A DNA stretch of 64,000 bases, taken from assembly GCA_963824105.1 (NCBI GenBank), contig CAWGNN010000009.1:62001-126000 (forward strand), read 5' to 3'. The notes below the pieces were generated by a model. It made no database searches. It saw only the letters and a program-made list of their open reading frames with translations, and was not told where the DNA came from. Source of the stretch: CAWDVB01 sp963824105 (GTDB taxonomy: Bacteria; Actinomycetota; Actinomycetes; Propionibacteriales; Nocardioidaceae). Positions 1 through 8,631 of this stretch are shown here, in pieces; position 1 is the first letter of the stretch, and each line of letters opens with the position of its first letter. Made by a program: the position numbers and the translations under genes.

Positions 1-727
1 CCCACGGGTAGCCCGCTGAGCTGGGCAGGACGCTCATCGAGGTGGTGTCGATGCCGATCGTGAAGTTCGCCTCGTGGTGGATCCCGTTGGAGTCCGCATA
101 GATCGTCCGCGAAGTGTGCAGCACCAGCGTTCCGTCGCGCACCAGCATCGACGGGGCGCCCAGGGGGGCGAACCGGAACACCCCGTGGCTGTCTGCGGCC
201 TCGCTGGTGATCCTCGCGATCCCGGCGAGCGTCAGGTCGGGGCCAAACTTCTCCACCCGCCCGACCACGAAGCTCGCACTCTGTGACTTGTTCGCACCGT
301 TGCGCGCCAGCAGGGCATACAGGTCACCGCTGGGCGCGAGGTACGCCGTGACCAGGGTGAAGCGCGCCAAGGTGAAGGCAATCCGCCCCGAGGAAACGGT
401 GGTGCCGGTCGTCGGGTCGATCCGGGTCACCCGCACCACATCGGGCTTCACCAGGCTCGCCACCACGAGGAGACCCTGGGAGTCCTCGCCCAACTGGTAG
501 GGACTCGGCGAGGCCCAGTTCGAGGCGGTATAGGACGGCTTGGTCAGACAGGTCCGGCAAGGGGCTCGGACCGATTCGTACCCTGCGTAGTCGACCGAGG
601 TATGGGTGAGCAGCCGCGCGATGGCGTGACGGGGGAGGGTCGGCCCGGCCACGGAGGGGTCCAGCACCAAGCCGCTGGCCATCGCCACCGCGAGAGCGGC
701 GAGAAGGGCGGTGAGCCGGACCCTCAT
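1..727 (-). CDS. Secreted protein of unknown function (partial, runs off left edge)
   Basis: An open minus-strand frame runs without a stop from an ATG at 727 to the window edge, giving at least 242 residues. A Shine-Dalgarno sequence (AAGGAG) sits about 8 bases upstream of the ATG. The first ~28 residues are a typical Sec signal: MRVR, then an Ala/Leu/Val-rich core, then a polar VAGPTLPRH stretch. The mature part has a CRTC motif near residue 55 and repeated short beta-strand-like segments (for example QGLLVVASL, SGDLYALLAR), which would suit a beta-propeller-like exported protein. I do not recognise the family. It lies just downstream of the tRNA-Ala gene and is not part of the gyrase operon. 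Confidence 0.75.
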   Translation of the reverse strand, partial: MRVRLTALLAALAVAMASGLVLDPSVAGPTLPRHAIARLLTHTSVDYAGYESVRAPCRTCLTKPSYTASNWASPSPYQLGEDSQGLLVVASLVKPDVVRVTRIDPTTGTTVSSGRIAFTLARFTLVTAYLAPSGDLYALLARNGANKSQSASFVVGRVEKFGPDLTLAGIARITSEAADSHGVFRFAPLGAPSMLVRDGTLVLHTSRTIYADSNGIHHEANFTIGIDTTSMSVLPSSAGYPW

Positions 728-836
728 CGTCAGACTCCTTCGCGTCGGCGTCGCTGGTCGTTCACGGGCACAGCCCGAACCTCAAGCGAATCGGTCTGTG
801 ACCGCAGTCGGCTTGGGTAGCGCGCCGTACGCCGAG

Positions 837-909
837 TGGAGCCAAGGGGACTCGAACCCCTAACCCCCTGCTTGCAAAGCAGGTGCGCTACCAATTGCGC
901 CATGGCCCC
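837..909 (-). tRNA. tRNA-Ala (anticodon TGC)
   Basis: The minus strand folds as a full cloverleaf of 73 bases. The acceptor GGGGCCA pairs with TGGCTCC with one G-T wobble. The anticodon stem CCTGC/GCAGG carries the loop TTTGCAA, so the anticodon is TGC, and the T arm reads GGTTCGAGTCC. The discriminator is A and no CCA is encoded. The tRNA-Ile/tRNA-Ala pair downstream of gyrA is the classic actinobacterial arrangement. Confidence 0.97.
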
Positions 910-920
910 CCGAAGGGCGG

Positions 921-1046
921 TCAGATGTTCCTGACGCTGTCGGTGACCTCGGCCCAGACGGCCTGCTCGTGGCGAGCGTCCATGACCTTCTTCGCCGCGG
1001 CCGCGGCCGCGGCGAGCGCAATACCGAGGAGAATGAGCTTCTTCAT
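921..1046 (-). CDS. DLW-39 family small protein
   Basis: A 41-residue frame starts at ATG 1046 behind GGGAGG (spacing about 5) and stops at 921. It begins MKKLILLGIALAAAAAAAKK, a short hydrophobic Ala-rich segment, and ends with an acidic/aromatic tail containing EQAVWAEVTDSV. This is the size and layout of the actinobacterial DLW-39 family, named for its D-L-W motif and ~39-residue length. Here the motif reads A-V-W, so the leading residues diverge. It sits between tRNA-Ala and tRNA-Ile. A single membrane-anchored helix is likely; no function is known to me. Confidence 0.75.
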   Translation of the reverse strand: MKKLILLGIALAAAAAAAKKVMDARHEQAVWAEVTDSVRNI

Positions 1047-1078
1047 CTGGTGCCTCCCGCAAGTGTTCGGGGTCCCGG

Positions 1079-1152
1079 TGGGCCTAACAGGACTTGAACC
1101 TGTGACCTCTTCCTTATCAGGGAAGCGCTCTAACCGTCTGAGCTATAGGCCC
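1079..1152 (-). tRNA. tRNA-Ile (anticodon GAT)
   Basis: A 74-base minus-strand cloverleaf. The acceptor GGGCCTA pairs with TAGGCCC, the D arm contains AGCTCAGACGGTTAGAGC, and the anticodon stem CTTCC/GGAAG carries loop CTGATAA (anticodon GAT). The T arm is GGTTCAAGTCC and the discriminator is A. No CCA is encoded. It lies between DUF3566 and the DLW-39 gene. Confidence 0.97.
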
Positions 1153-1266
1153 CCGCGGTCCGGCGCGATTGTCGGACCGACGAGGAAGGTTACCCCATCG
1201 CCGCGAGGCTCCCCAAACCGGTCGATAGCAGCAAAGGACCCGCTGGTCGGGCACATCTGGCGGGTC

Positions 1267-1890
1267 TCAGTGCTCCTCGGCCAGGGTCACTTCGACGCCA
1301 CCGAGAAGGTCCGCGGCGAGGTTGTAGAGGAAGGCCCCCAGGGTGGCCAACGCGGTCAGCAGAACGACGTCGACGGCCGAGATCAGCATCGTCAAGCCGA
1401 CCACGCGGTTGGTGCCGATGTAGTTGCGGATGTCGAAGGTCGGACCGGTGCCGCTGTTGACGACCTGACCCACCGTCGAGTTGATCGAGTCCCACAAGCC
1501 GGTCTGGCCGAGCATGTTCCAGACGACGAAGACCGCGATGACGGTCACGATTCCCAAGGCCACGGAGAGGAGGAAGGCGAGCTTCATCACGCCCCACGGC
1601 GAAACGTGCACGAGGCGGAGTCGGGCGCGGCGGACCTTCACGCCGTCCTTCTTCTCCCGCTTCAGCGACTTCTTGGATCCCGTGGCCTCTGAGGCCTCGG
1701 GATCCTCCACGGCCGGAGCCTCGTGACTCACGGTCTCCTCGATCGCGTCACTCGGTCCGTCGAAGTATCGGCTGGGCTGGTGCAGGTCCGGGTTGATCCG
1801 GAAACCGACGTGAGGCTGGGTGTCCTCCATCGGCGAAGATGTCAGGGGTCGTCGAGGCACGAAGTCTTCGTCCCGCGGTGGCTGCGTCAT
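1267..1890 (-). CDS. DUF3566 domain membrane protein
   Basis: A 207-residue protein whose start ATG overlaps the gyrA stop by one base (TGATG), so it is translationally coupled to gyrA. The first ~110 residues are polar and charged, with a basic run (KKSLKREKKDG) before the first membrane segment. Two hydrophobic segments follow: LAFLLSVALGIVTVIAVFVVW and, near the C-terminus, a stretch around VDVVLLTALATLGAFLYNLAADLLGG. DUF3566 proteins occupy exactly this place after gyrA in actinobacteria (Rv0007 position in Mycobacterium tuberculosis). The function is not established; the place suggests a link to membrane or cell-envelope processes only by association. Confidence 0.88.
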   Translation of the reverse strand: MTQPPRDEDFVPRRPLTSSPMEDTQPHVGFRINPDLHQPSRYFDGPSDAIEETVSHEAPAVEDPEASEATGSKKSLKREKKDGVKVRRARLRLVHVSPWGVMKLAFLLSVALGIVTVIAVFVVWNMLGQTGLWDSINSTVGQVVNSGTGPTFDIRNYIGTNRVVGLTMLISAVDVVLLTALATLGAFLYNLAADLLGGVEVTLAEEH

Positions 1891-4490
1891 CAGCTCTCCT
1901 CGGTAGGCTCGGTCTCGACTGCAGTAGTCTGCACATCTTCGCCGGGTTCGTCGCTCGGCTCAAATCCGATCGGGGTGTCAGGCGCGTCGTTCTCGACACT
2001 ACGCGCCACCACAACCACGCTGTCTCCCCCCTCAACGCCGACGAACTTGACGCCCTTGGTGTCCCGTCCGGTGGGTCGCACCTCGTCACCGACATCGCTC
2101 CGGGTGACCTGCCCGGACTGCTTGATCGCCAGCACCTCGTCGCCGTCGACCACGATGAACGCCCCGACCAGGTGCCCCCGGTCGTCGTCGTACTTCATCG
2201 CCTTGACGCCGAGGCCACCACGGGACTGGATGCGGTACTCCGAGATCTGCGTGCGCTTGGCGAACCCCCCATCGGTGATGGTGAAGACGTACTGCGGGTG
2301 GCCGCCGTTCTCGACGCTGTCCTCTGCGCCGGCGCGAATGACAGACATCGACAGCATGGAGTCACCCCCACGGAACTTCATCCCGGTCACTCCGGACGTC
2401 GCTCGGCCCATCGGGCGCAACTGGGCGTCGTCCGCTCGGAAGCGAATGGCCTGGCCCTTCCGAGAGACCAGCAGGATGTCGTCCTCGGGGTTGACCAGCT
2501 CGGCTCCGATGAGCTCATCGCCGGCCTCCCTGAAGTTGATGGCGATCACGCCGGCTTGCCTCGGGCTGTTGTACTCCCCCAGCGCGGTCTTCTTCACCAG
2601 ACCGTTGCGCGTGGCAAGCACGAGATATGGCGCCTGGTCGTAGTCCCTGACGGCCAGCACCTGGGCGATCCGCTCATCGGGCAGGAAGGAGAGCAGACCG
2701 GCGACATGGCCGCCCTTGGCGTCCCGCGATGCCTCGGGGAGGTTGTAGGCCTTGGTCCGGTAGACGCGACCCGCTGTGGTGAAGAAGAGCAGCCAGTGGT
2801 GGTTGCTTGTGGCCAGGAAGTGCTCGACGACGTCGTCTCCCTTCAGGGCGGCGCCACGCACACCCTTACCACCACGCTTCTGCGTCCGGTAGAGGTCGGC
2901 ACGAGTCCGCTTCGCGTACCCACCGCGAGTGATCGTCACGACCAGGTCCTCATCGGGGATGAGGTCCTCCATCGACATCTCGCCATCGGCCGGGATGATC
3001 TGCGAGCGCCGGTCGCTGCCGAACTTGTCGACGATCGCCTGAAGCTCCTCCGAGATGATCGACCGCTGTCGCTCGGGGCTCTCCAGGATCGCCCTGAGAT
3101 CGGCGATCTCCACCTCCAGGTCGGCCAGGGTGTCGATGATCCGCTGCCGCTCCATCGCCGCCAGTCGGCGCAACTGCATGTCGAGGATGAAGGTCGCTTG
3201 CAGCTCGTCGATGTCGAGCAGGGCCATCAGGCCGTCCCGGGCCTCGTCCGCGGTGGGGCTGCGCCGAATCAACGCGATGACCTCGTCCAGCGCGTCGAGC
3301 GCCTTCACCAGGCCTCGGTAGAGGTGGGCTTGCTCCTCCTTCTTCCGCAGCCGGTAGCGGGTCCGGCGTTGGATGACCTCCACCTGGTGGGCGACCCAGT
3401 TCGAGACGAACTGATCGAGAGTGAGAGTGCGAGGCACGCCGTCAACGAGGGCGAGCATGTTGGCGGCGAAGTTGGTCTGCAGCTCGGTGTGCTTGAAGAG
3501 GTTGTTCAAGACCACCCGTGCCACCGCATCGCGCTTCAGCACGACCACCAGACGCTGCCCGGTCCGCGACGAGGAGTCGTCACGGACATCGGCGATGCCT
3601 TGCACCTTGCCGGTGTCGGCCAGCTCGGCGATCTTCACCGCAAGGTTGTCCGGGTTGACCTGGTAGGGCAGCTCGGTGATCACCAGGACGGTGCGTCCCT
3701 TGCTGTCCTCGTCGATGTCGACGACCGCTCGCATGGTGACCGAGCCACGGCCGGTCCGGTAGGCCTGGTCAATGCCCTGGCGGCCAACAATGAGCGCGCC
3801 GTTCGGGAAGTCTGGACCCTTGATCCGCTCGAGGAGCGCGGCAAGCAACTCCTCGCGGCTGGCTTCGGGGTTATCCAGCGCCCACTGCACGCCGGCCGAC
3901 ACCTCGACGAGGTTGTGCGGGGGAATGTTGGTCGCCATGCCCACCGCGATCCCGGCCGACCCGTTGACCAGCAGGTTCGGAAAGCGCGCCGGCAGGATCG
4001 TCGGCTCTTGGGACCGTCCGTCGTAGTTCGGGGTGAAGTCGACGGTGTCCTCGTCGATGTCTCGGACCATCTCCAGGGCCAGTGGCGCCATCTTGCACTC
4101 GGTGTAGCGCATGGCTGCCGCGGGGTCGTTGCCCGGGGAGCCGAAGTTGCCCTGGCCGTCGACAAGAGGGGCGCGCATGACCCACGGCTGGGCCAGACGC
4201 ACCAACGTGTCGTAGATCGCGCTGTCTCCGTGCGGGTGGTACTGCCCCATCACATCGCCGACCACACGAGAGCACTTGGAGTACCCCCGATCGGGGCGGT
4301 ATCCGCCGTCGTACATGGCGTAGAGCACCCGGCGGTGGACGGGCTTGAGCCCGTCGCGCACATCCGGAAGGGCCCGCCCCACGATGACGGTCATCGCGTA
4401 GTCGATGTAGGACCGCTGCATCTCCACCTGCAGCTCGACGGGCTCGATCCGCCCGCGCGATGTGCCGCCCTCGGTAGGAGTCTCAGTCAT
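1890..4490 (-). CDS. gyrA: DNA gyrase subunit A
   Basis: An 866-residue breakage-reunion subunit of DNA gyrase, which with GyrB introduces negative supercoils. The ATG at 4490 is preferred over an in-frame GTG six bases upstream, because AGGAAG lies about 7 bases before the ATG but touches the GTG. The catalytic tyrosine is Y129 in AAAMRYTE. The quinolone-resistance region reads HPHGDSAIYD, so the residues matching E. coli S83 and D87 are Ser90 and Asp94, the susceptible-type pair. The C-terminal domain carries the GyrA box as QKRGGKG, needed for DNA wrapping. A 62-base gap separates it from gyrB, and it overlaps the DUF3566 start. Confidence 0.98.
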   Translation of the reverse strand: MTETPTEGGTSRGRIEPVELQVEMQRSYIDYAMTVIVGRALPDVRDGLKPVHRRVLYAMYDGGYRPDRGYSKCSRVVGDVMGQYHPHGDSAIYDTLVRLAQPWVMRAPLVDGQGNFGSPGNDPAAAMRYTECKMAPLALEMVRDIDEDTVDFTPNYDGRSQEPTILPARFPNLLVNGSAGIAVGMATNIPPHNLVEVSAGVQWALDNPEASREELLAALLERIKGPDFPNGALIVGRQGIDQAYRTGRGSVTMRAVVDIDEDSKGRTVLVITELPYQVNPDNLAVKIAELADTGKVQGIADVRDDSSSRTGQRLVVVLKRDAVARVVLNNLFKHTELQTNFAANMLALVDGVPRTLTLDQFVSNWVAHQVEVIQRRTRYRLRKKEEQAHLYRGLVKALDALDEVIALIRRSPTADEARDGLMALLDIDELQATFILDMQLRRLAAMERQRIIDTLADLEVEIADLRAILESPERQRSIISEELQAIVDKFGSDRRSQIIPADGEMSMEDLIPDEDLVVTITRGGYAKRTRADLYRTQKRGGKGVRGAALKGDDVVEHFLATSNHHWLLFFTTAGRVYRTKAYNLPEASRDAKGGHVAGLLSFLPDERIAQVLAVRDYDQAPYLVLATRNGLVKKTALGEYNSPRQAGVIAINFREAGDELIGAELVNPEDDILLVSRKGQAIRFRADDAQLRPMGRATSGVTGMKFRGGDSMLSMSVIRAGAEDSVENGGHPQYVFTITDGGFAKRTQISEYRIQSRGGLGVKAMKYDDDRGHLVGAFIVVDGDEVLAIKQSGQVTRSDVGDEVRPTGRDTKGVKFVGVEGGDSVVVVARSVENDAPDTPIGFEPSDEPGEDVQTTAVETEPTEES

Positions 4491-4552
4491 TGGCACTCTT
4501 CCTGTCGTACGTCACGGGGCGCGCGTCTCGCTCCGGTCCCGGTAGCGGGGCA

Positions 4553-6604
4553 CTAGATGTCAAGGAAACGGACGTCCTTTGCGTTGCGTTGGATGAAGGA
4601 TCGGCGCTGCACGACGTCCTCGCCCATCAGGATGGAGAACATCTCGTCGGCCTGTGCCGCGTCCTCCAGCGTGACCTGGAGAAGCAGCCGCTTGTCGGGA
4701 TCCATGGTGGTGTCCCAGAGCTCGTCGGCGTTCATCTCGCCGAGGCCCTTGTAGCGCTGGACCGGGTTCTCCTTGGGGAGCTTCTTGCCGGCTGCGACGC
4801 CGGACGCCATCAACGCGTCGCGCTCGCCGTCGGAGTAGACGAACTCGTGCGGGTGCGGCTTGTTCCACCTGACCCGGTAGAGCGGCGGCTGGGCGAGATA
4901 CACGTAACCGTGCTCAATGAGCGGCTTCATGAAACGGAACAGCAAAGTCAGCAGCAGGGTCCGGATGTGGTGGCCGTCGACGTCGGCGTCGGCCATCATC
5001 ACGATCTTGTGGTAGCGCACCTTCTCGATATCGAACTCTTCGTGGATGCCGGTGCCGAGCGCGGAGATGATCGCCTGGACCTCGTTGTTGGCGAGCACCT
5101 TGTCGATGCGAGCCTTCTCGACGTTGAGGATCTTGCCCCGAATCGGGAGGATCGCCTGAATCCTCGGATCCCGGCCTCCTTTGGCCGAGCCACCCGCCGA
5201 GTCCCCCTCCACGACGAAGATCTCGCACTCTTCGGGGTTGGTGGACTGGCAGTCCGACAGCTTGCCGGGCAGCCCCCCTCCCCCGAGTAGTCCCTTGCGG
5301 CTCCTCGCGAGATCACGTGCCTTGCGGGCGGCGAGGCGAGCCTGCGCCGCGGCCATCGCCTTGCGGACGATGTCCTTGCCTTCGCCGGGGTTGCGCTCGA
5401 ACCAGGCCCCGAGCTCCTCATTGACCACGCGCTGGACGAAGCCCTTGGCCTCGGTGTTGCCGAGCTTGGTCTTGGTCTGGCCCTCGAACTGCGGCTCCTC
5501 GAGCTTGATCGAGATGATCGCGGTCAGGCCCTCGCGGATGTCGTCGCCGGAGACACGATCCTCCTTCTTCTTCATGAGGTTCCATTCCTCACCGAAGGAG
5601 TTGACCAACCCGGTCAGGGCTGAGCGGAACCCCTCTTCGTGGGTGCCGCCCTCATGGGTGTTGATCGTGTTCGCGAACGTGTGCACCGACTCGGTGAAGC
5701 CGGTGTTCCACTGCATCGCAACCTCGAGGCTCATGCCGTTGCCGGTACGGGACTCCGCCTCGAAGCTGATGACGCTGGCGTGGGCCGGGTCGCGCCGGCG
5801 GTTGAGGTACTCCACATAGTCGACGAGCCCGCGGTCGTACTTGAAGGTGCGCTCCAAGGCGCCGCCGTCACCCGCATGAGCGTCGTCGGGCTCGGCAAGG
5901 TCGACATCGTTCGGGATCGTCTCGTCCTCGACCGCCGCGATCACCTCCTCGGCGGCGCTGCGGCGATCACGGACCACGATCTCCAGGCCCTTGTTGAGGA
6001 AGGCCATCTCGCGGAAGCGCGTGGTGATTGTCTCGAAGTTGTAGTCGGTCGTCTCGAAGATCGTCGGGGAAGCCCAGAACCGCGTGGCGGTCCCCGTTTC
6101 GTCGGTCGGCTCGCCCCGCTCCAGGGGGCCGTCGGGCACTCCATAGGTGAAGGACTGCCTCCACCGGTATCCGTCCCGCTTGATCTCGACCTCGAGCCGC
6201 TCACTCAGCGCATTCACGACCGAGACGCCCACCCCATGGAGGCCTCCGGAGACCTTGTAGCCTCCCCCGCCGAACTTCCCACCGGCGTGGAGCACGGTCA
6301 TCACGACGGTGACGGCGGGGATCTTCTCCACCGGGTGGAGGTCGACGGGGATCCCGCGACCGTTGTCGATGACCTCGACGCTGCCGTCCTCGAGGATCGA
6401 TACGACGATCCGGTCGCAGTAACCGGCCAGGGCCTCGTCGACCGAGTTGTCGATGACCTCCCAGACGAGGTGGTGGAGGCCCCGCTCGCCGGTTGACCCG
6501 ATGTACATTCCGGGGCGCTTGCGAACGGCCTCGAGTCCCTCGAGGACCTGGATGGTGGAGGCGTCGTAGGCGGGAACACTGCCGTCGACTCGGTTGGCCG
6601 TCAC
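4553..6604 (-). CDS. gyrB: DNA gyrase subunit B
   Basis: A 683-residue ATPase subunit of gyrase with a GTG start at 6604. The GHKL ATP-binding site is visible as EVIDNSVDEALAGY, DNGRGIP and GLHGVGVSVVNALS in the first ~130 residues. The Toprim domain has EGDSAGGSAKGGRD near residue 465 and DADVDGHHI near 536; these acidic residues bind Mg. The C-terminus ends in DVRFLDI, the usual GyrB ending. It precedes gyrA on the same strand, as in most actinobacteria. A 334-base gap upstream probably holds its own promoter. Confidence 0.98.
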   Translation of the reverse strand: MTANRVDGSVPAYDASTIQVLEGLEAVRKRPGMYIGSTGERGLHHLVWEVIDNSVDEALAGYCDRIVVSILEDGSVEVIDNGRGIPVDLHPVEKIPAVTVVMTVLHAGGKFGGGGYKVSGGLHGVGVSVVNALSERLEVEIKRDGYRWRQSFTYGVPDGPLERGEPTDETGTATRFWASPTIFETTDYNFETITTRFREMAFLNKGLEIVVRDRRSAAEEVIAAVEDETIPNDVDLAEPDDAHAGDGGALERTFKYDRGLVDYVEYLNRRRDPAHASVISFEAESRTGNGMSLEVAMQWNTGFTESVHTFANTINTHEGGTHEEGFRSALTGLVNSFGEEWNLMKKKEDRVSGDDIREGLTAIISIKLEEPQFEGQTKTKLGNTEAKGFVQRVVNEELGAWFERNPGEGKDIVRKAMAAAQARLAARKARDLARSRKGLLGGGGLPGKLSDCQSTNPEECEIFVVEGDSAGGSAKGGRDPRIQAILPIRGKILNVEKARIDKVLANNEVQAIISALGTGIHEEFDIEKVRYHKIVMMADADVDGHHIRTLLLTLLFRFMKPLIEHGYVYLAQPPLYRVRWNKPHPHEFVYSDGERDALMASGVAAGKKLPKENPVQRYKGLGEMNADELWDTTMDPDKRLLLQVTLEDAAQADEMFSILMGEDVVQRRSFIQRNAKDVRFLDI

Positions 6605-6938
6605 TCTCGGTCCTCACTGTTGCAACATCACGACATAACGAAGGCCGCCCTCCGAGCACCATGGAGGCTGCTACGGAGCCCGACCCCGGATATCTGACCC
6701 AGGGGCCAGTCTAGCGAACTCTGGGCCCTATTCACGGCTCCGTCCTCCCGATATTGGGGCTGAACCGGCTCAGGAATGGCCCTCAGGGCGACAGAATCCC
6801 CCAAGAGAGCCGTTTTTGGGGGTGGTTGCGCACTCCCCTACAGGGGCAAGGGCCCTCAGAACCTCCAGATCGGACTCCTGCGTCGCCGGTGCGTCAGCGC
6901 CTCGAACGTCCCGCCGGCTCGTCCTCCCGCCAGCAGGA
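6605..6938. other. Gene-free gap between gyrB and the DciA-like gene
   Basis: I see no convincing coding frame on either strand. Both flanking genes are on the minus strand, so this stretch holds the dciA end and the gyrB promoter and leader. It contains G/C-run stretches (CCCTTGCCCC-like and GGGGGTGG) but no perfect strong hairpin that I could assign as a terminator. Confidence 0.5.
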
Positions 6939-7499
6939 TCACCCGTAGGTGTCGCGAGGCCCGCGACCGTCACGGACACTTCGGCGTCCCTTCTTCCAGC
7001 TCGGACCGACCGGTCCGACGACCTCCACGAAGGTGACCGTGCCGTCCCCGAGCTCTTCATTCAGCCGGGCCAGGACCGTGGGCGCCAGGAGACGAAACTG
7101 TGTGGCCCAGGCCGTCGAGTCGGTCCGGACGCGGAGCCTGCCATCGGAGAAAGCCTCCGGTGCGACATGTTGTGCGACCTCTCGACCCACAATGCTGTCC
7201 CATCTGGTGAAGACGCCGTGCACGCGTACCTCGGCGCTCCAGCCTTGCTCGGCCACCAGTCGAGAGATGGACTGGTCCAGGGTTTGCGGGTCCCGATCGT
7301 CGGGGTGTGAGCCGGACAGCTGGGCTTCGCCTCGGTTCCGCTGCCTGCGTTTCCTGCCCCTCCGGCGGCTTCCCGCCATCGAGCGGGCGAGGGTCCGGGC
7401 GAGGTCGAGACCGGTGTCGTCGTGCCGGTCTTCAGAGTCGTCCCCAGTCACGTGGCCAGTCGGGTGGCCAGCCTGGTCGTCGTGCTGATCGTCAGCCAC
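6939..7499 (-). CDS. dciA: DUF721 / DciA-like replication protein
   Basis: A 186-residue protein with a GTG start overlapping the recF stop by 8 bases. The first ~75 residues are polar and low complexity (His/Asp-rich, then an Arg-rich RRRGRKRRQRNRGEAQ). The DUF721 core follows, with WSAEVRVHGVFTRWDSIVG, VAQHVAPEAF and LRVRTDSTAWATQFRLLAPTVLARLNEELG. DUF721 proteins are related to DciA, which interacts with the replicative helicase DnaB in bacteria lacking DnaC. The recF–DUF721–gyrB order is conserved in actinobacteria. The helicase-loading role in this lineage is inferred from the family. Confidence 0.85.
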   Translation of the reverse strand: MADDQHDDQAGHPTGHVTGDDSEDRHDDTGLDLARTLARSMAGSRRRGRKRRQRNRGEAQLSGSHPDDRDPQTLDQSISRLVAEQGWSAEVRVHGVFTRWDSIVGREVAQHVAPEAFSDGRLRVRTDSTAWATQFRLLAPTVLARLNEELGDGTVTFVEVVGPVGPSWKKGRRSVRDGRGPRDTYG

Positions 7500-8631
7500 G
7501 CGCCCTCACCATCCCTCCCTGGACGTCGAACGCCAGCCCGTTGAGCACGTCAGGAACGTCGGAGGCGACCGCGGCAGTGATCAGGACCTGTTCCGCGACG
7601 GAGACTCGGCTCGCGAGTCTCTCCCGGCGTCCCTCGTCCAACTCGGCGAAGACGTCGTCCAGGATCAGGATGGGGTCGTCCCCAGTGGCGCGCAACAGGT
7701 CGAAGGCAGCCAGTCGCAAGGCGAGGGCGAAGGACCAGGTCTCCCCGTGCGAGGCGTACCCCCTCACCGGCAGGTCGCCGATGCTCAGGTCGAGGTCGTC
7801 GCGGTGCGGACCAACCAGGGTGACTCCACGGTCGAGTTCTTCGGCCTTGCGGTCCGACATCGCCTGGAGGAGAGCGGCCGCCAGTTCGTCTCGGCTTCCC
7901 CCGTCGGGGAGCGGGGTCGAAGGATCGTAGGACAGCCCGATCTGCTGGCGTTGTGACGCGTGGGCCACATCGGCGTAGGCATCGTCCACCAGCGGTGCGA
8001 GCTCCTTCACGAGTCCCTGCCGGGCAAGGACGATCTCCGCGCCCCGTTGCCCGAGCTGTTCGCTCCAGATCTGCCACGTGGAGTCGAAATGCTCGTCGAC
8101 GCCTCCGGACCGGCGCCGATGGTCTCGACCGGACTTCAACAGAGTGTTGCGCTGCCGCAGGAGCTTGTCGTAGTCGCTGCGGACTCCTGCCATCCGCGGG
8201 GCACGCATCTCGACCAGATCGTCGAGGAATCCTCTCCGGGCAGCCGGGTCTCCCTTGACGATCGACAAGTCCTCCGGTGAGAAGACCACGGTCTGGACCC
8301 AGCCGAGGGCGTCGCGAGCACGTGAGAGGGGGGATCGGTTCACTCGGGCGCGGTTCGACTTGCCAGGCACGATCTCGATCTCGACGACAGCCTGCCGCGA
8401 GTCACGTTGCACGACTACGCGCACCAAGGCCTGGGTGGACCCGGACCGCACCAGAGCCTGGTCATTGGAGACCCGGTGGGATCCAAGTCGTGCGACATAG
8501 TCGACGGCTTCCACGATGTTTGTCTTCCCCTGGCCGTTGGCTCCAAGGAAGGTCACCACGCCTGGCTCGAGCTCCAACTCGAGCGACGGGTACGAGCGAA
8601 AGTCGTGCAGCTCGATGCGGCGAACGAACAC
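7492..8631 (-). CDS. recF: DNA replication and repair protein RecF
   Basis: A 379-residue SMC-like ATPase that helps load RecA at single-strand gaps. The GTG start at 8631 overlaps the dnaN stop by one base (TAGTG). The Walker A is GANGQGKTNIVEA near residue 30. The ABC signature region is around GYASHGETWSFALALRLA and Walker B is DDPILILDDVFAELDEGRR. The end overlaps the DciA-like gene, so dnaN–recF–dciA are read as one translationally coupled unit. Confidence 0.97.
   Translation of the reverse strand: MFVRRIELHDFRSYPSLELELEPGVVTFLGANGQGKTNIVEAVDYVARLGSHRVSNDQALVRSGSTQALVRVVVQRDSRQAVVEIEIVPGKSNRARVNRSPLSRARDALGWVQTVVFSPEDLSIVKGDPAARRGFLDDLVEMRAPRMAGVRSDYDKLLRQRNTLLKSGRDHRRRSGGVDEHFDSTWQIWSEQLGQRGAEIVLARQGLVKELAPLVDDAYADVAHASQRQQIGLSYDPSTPLPDGGSRDELAAALLQAMSDRKAEELDRGVTLVGPHRDDLDLSIGDLPVRGYASHGETWSFALALRLAAFDLLRATGDDPILILDDVFAELDEGRRERLASRVSVAEQVLITAAVASDVPDVLNGLAFDVQGGMVRARG

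Noticed and set aside
1157..1178. GGTCCG...CGGACC dyad after DUF3566
   Set aside because: Only 6 bp with a 10-base loop and no T-run; too weak to call a terminator.
1839..4556. A ~905-codon open frame on the plus strand, antisense to gyrA
   Set aside because: It mirrors gyrA codon for codon, has no family motifs, and arises from GC-rich third positions. GyrA is unambiguous on the other strand.
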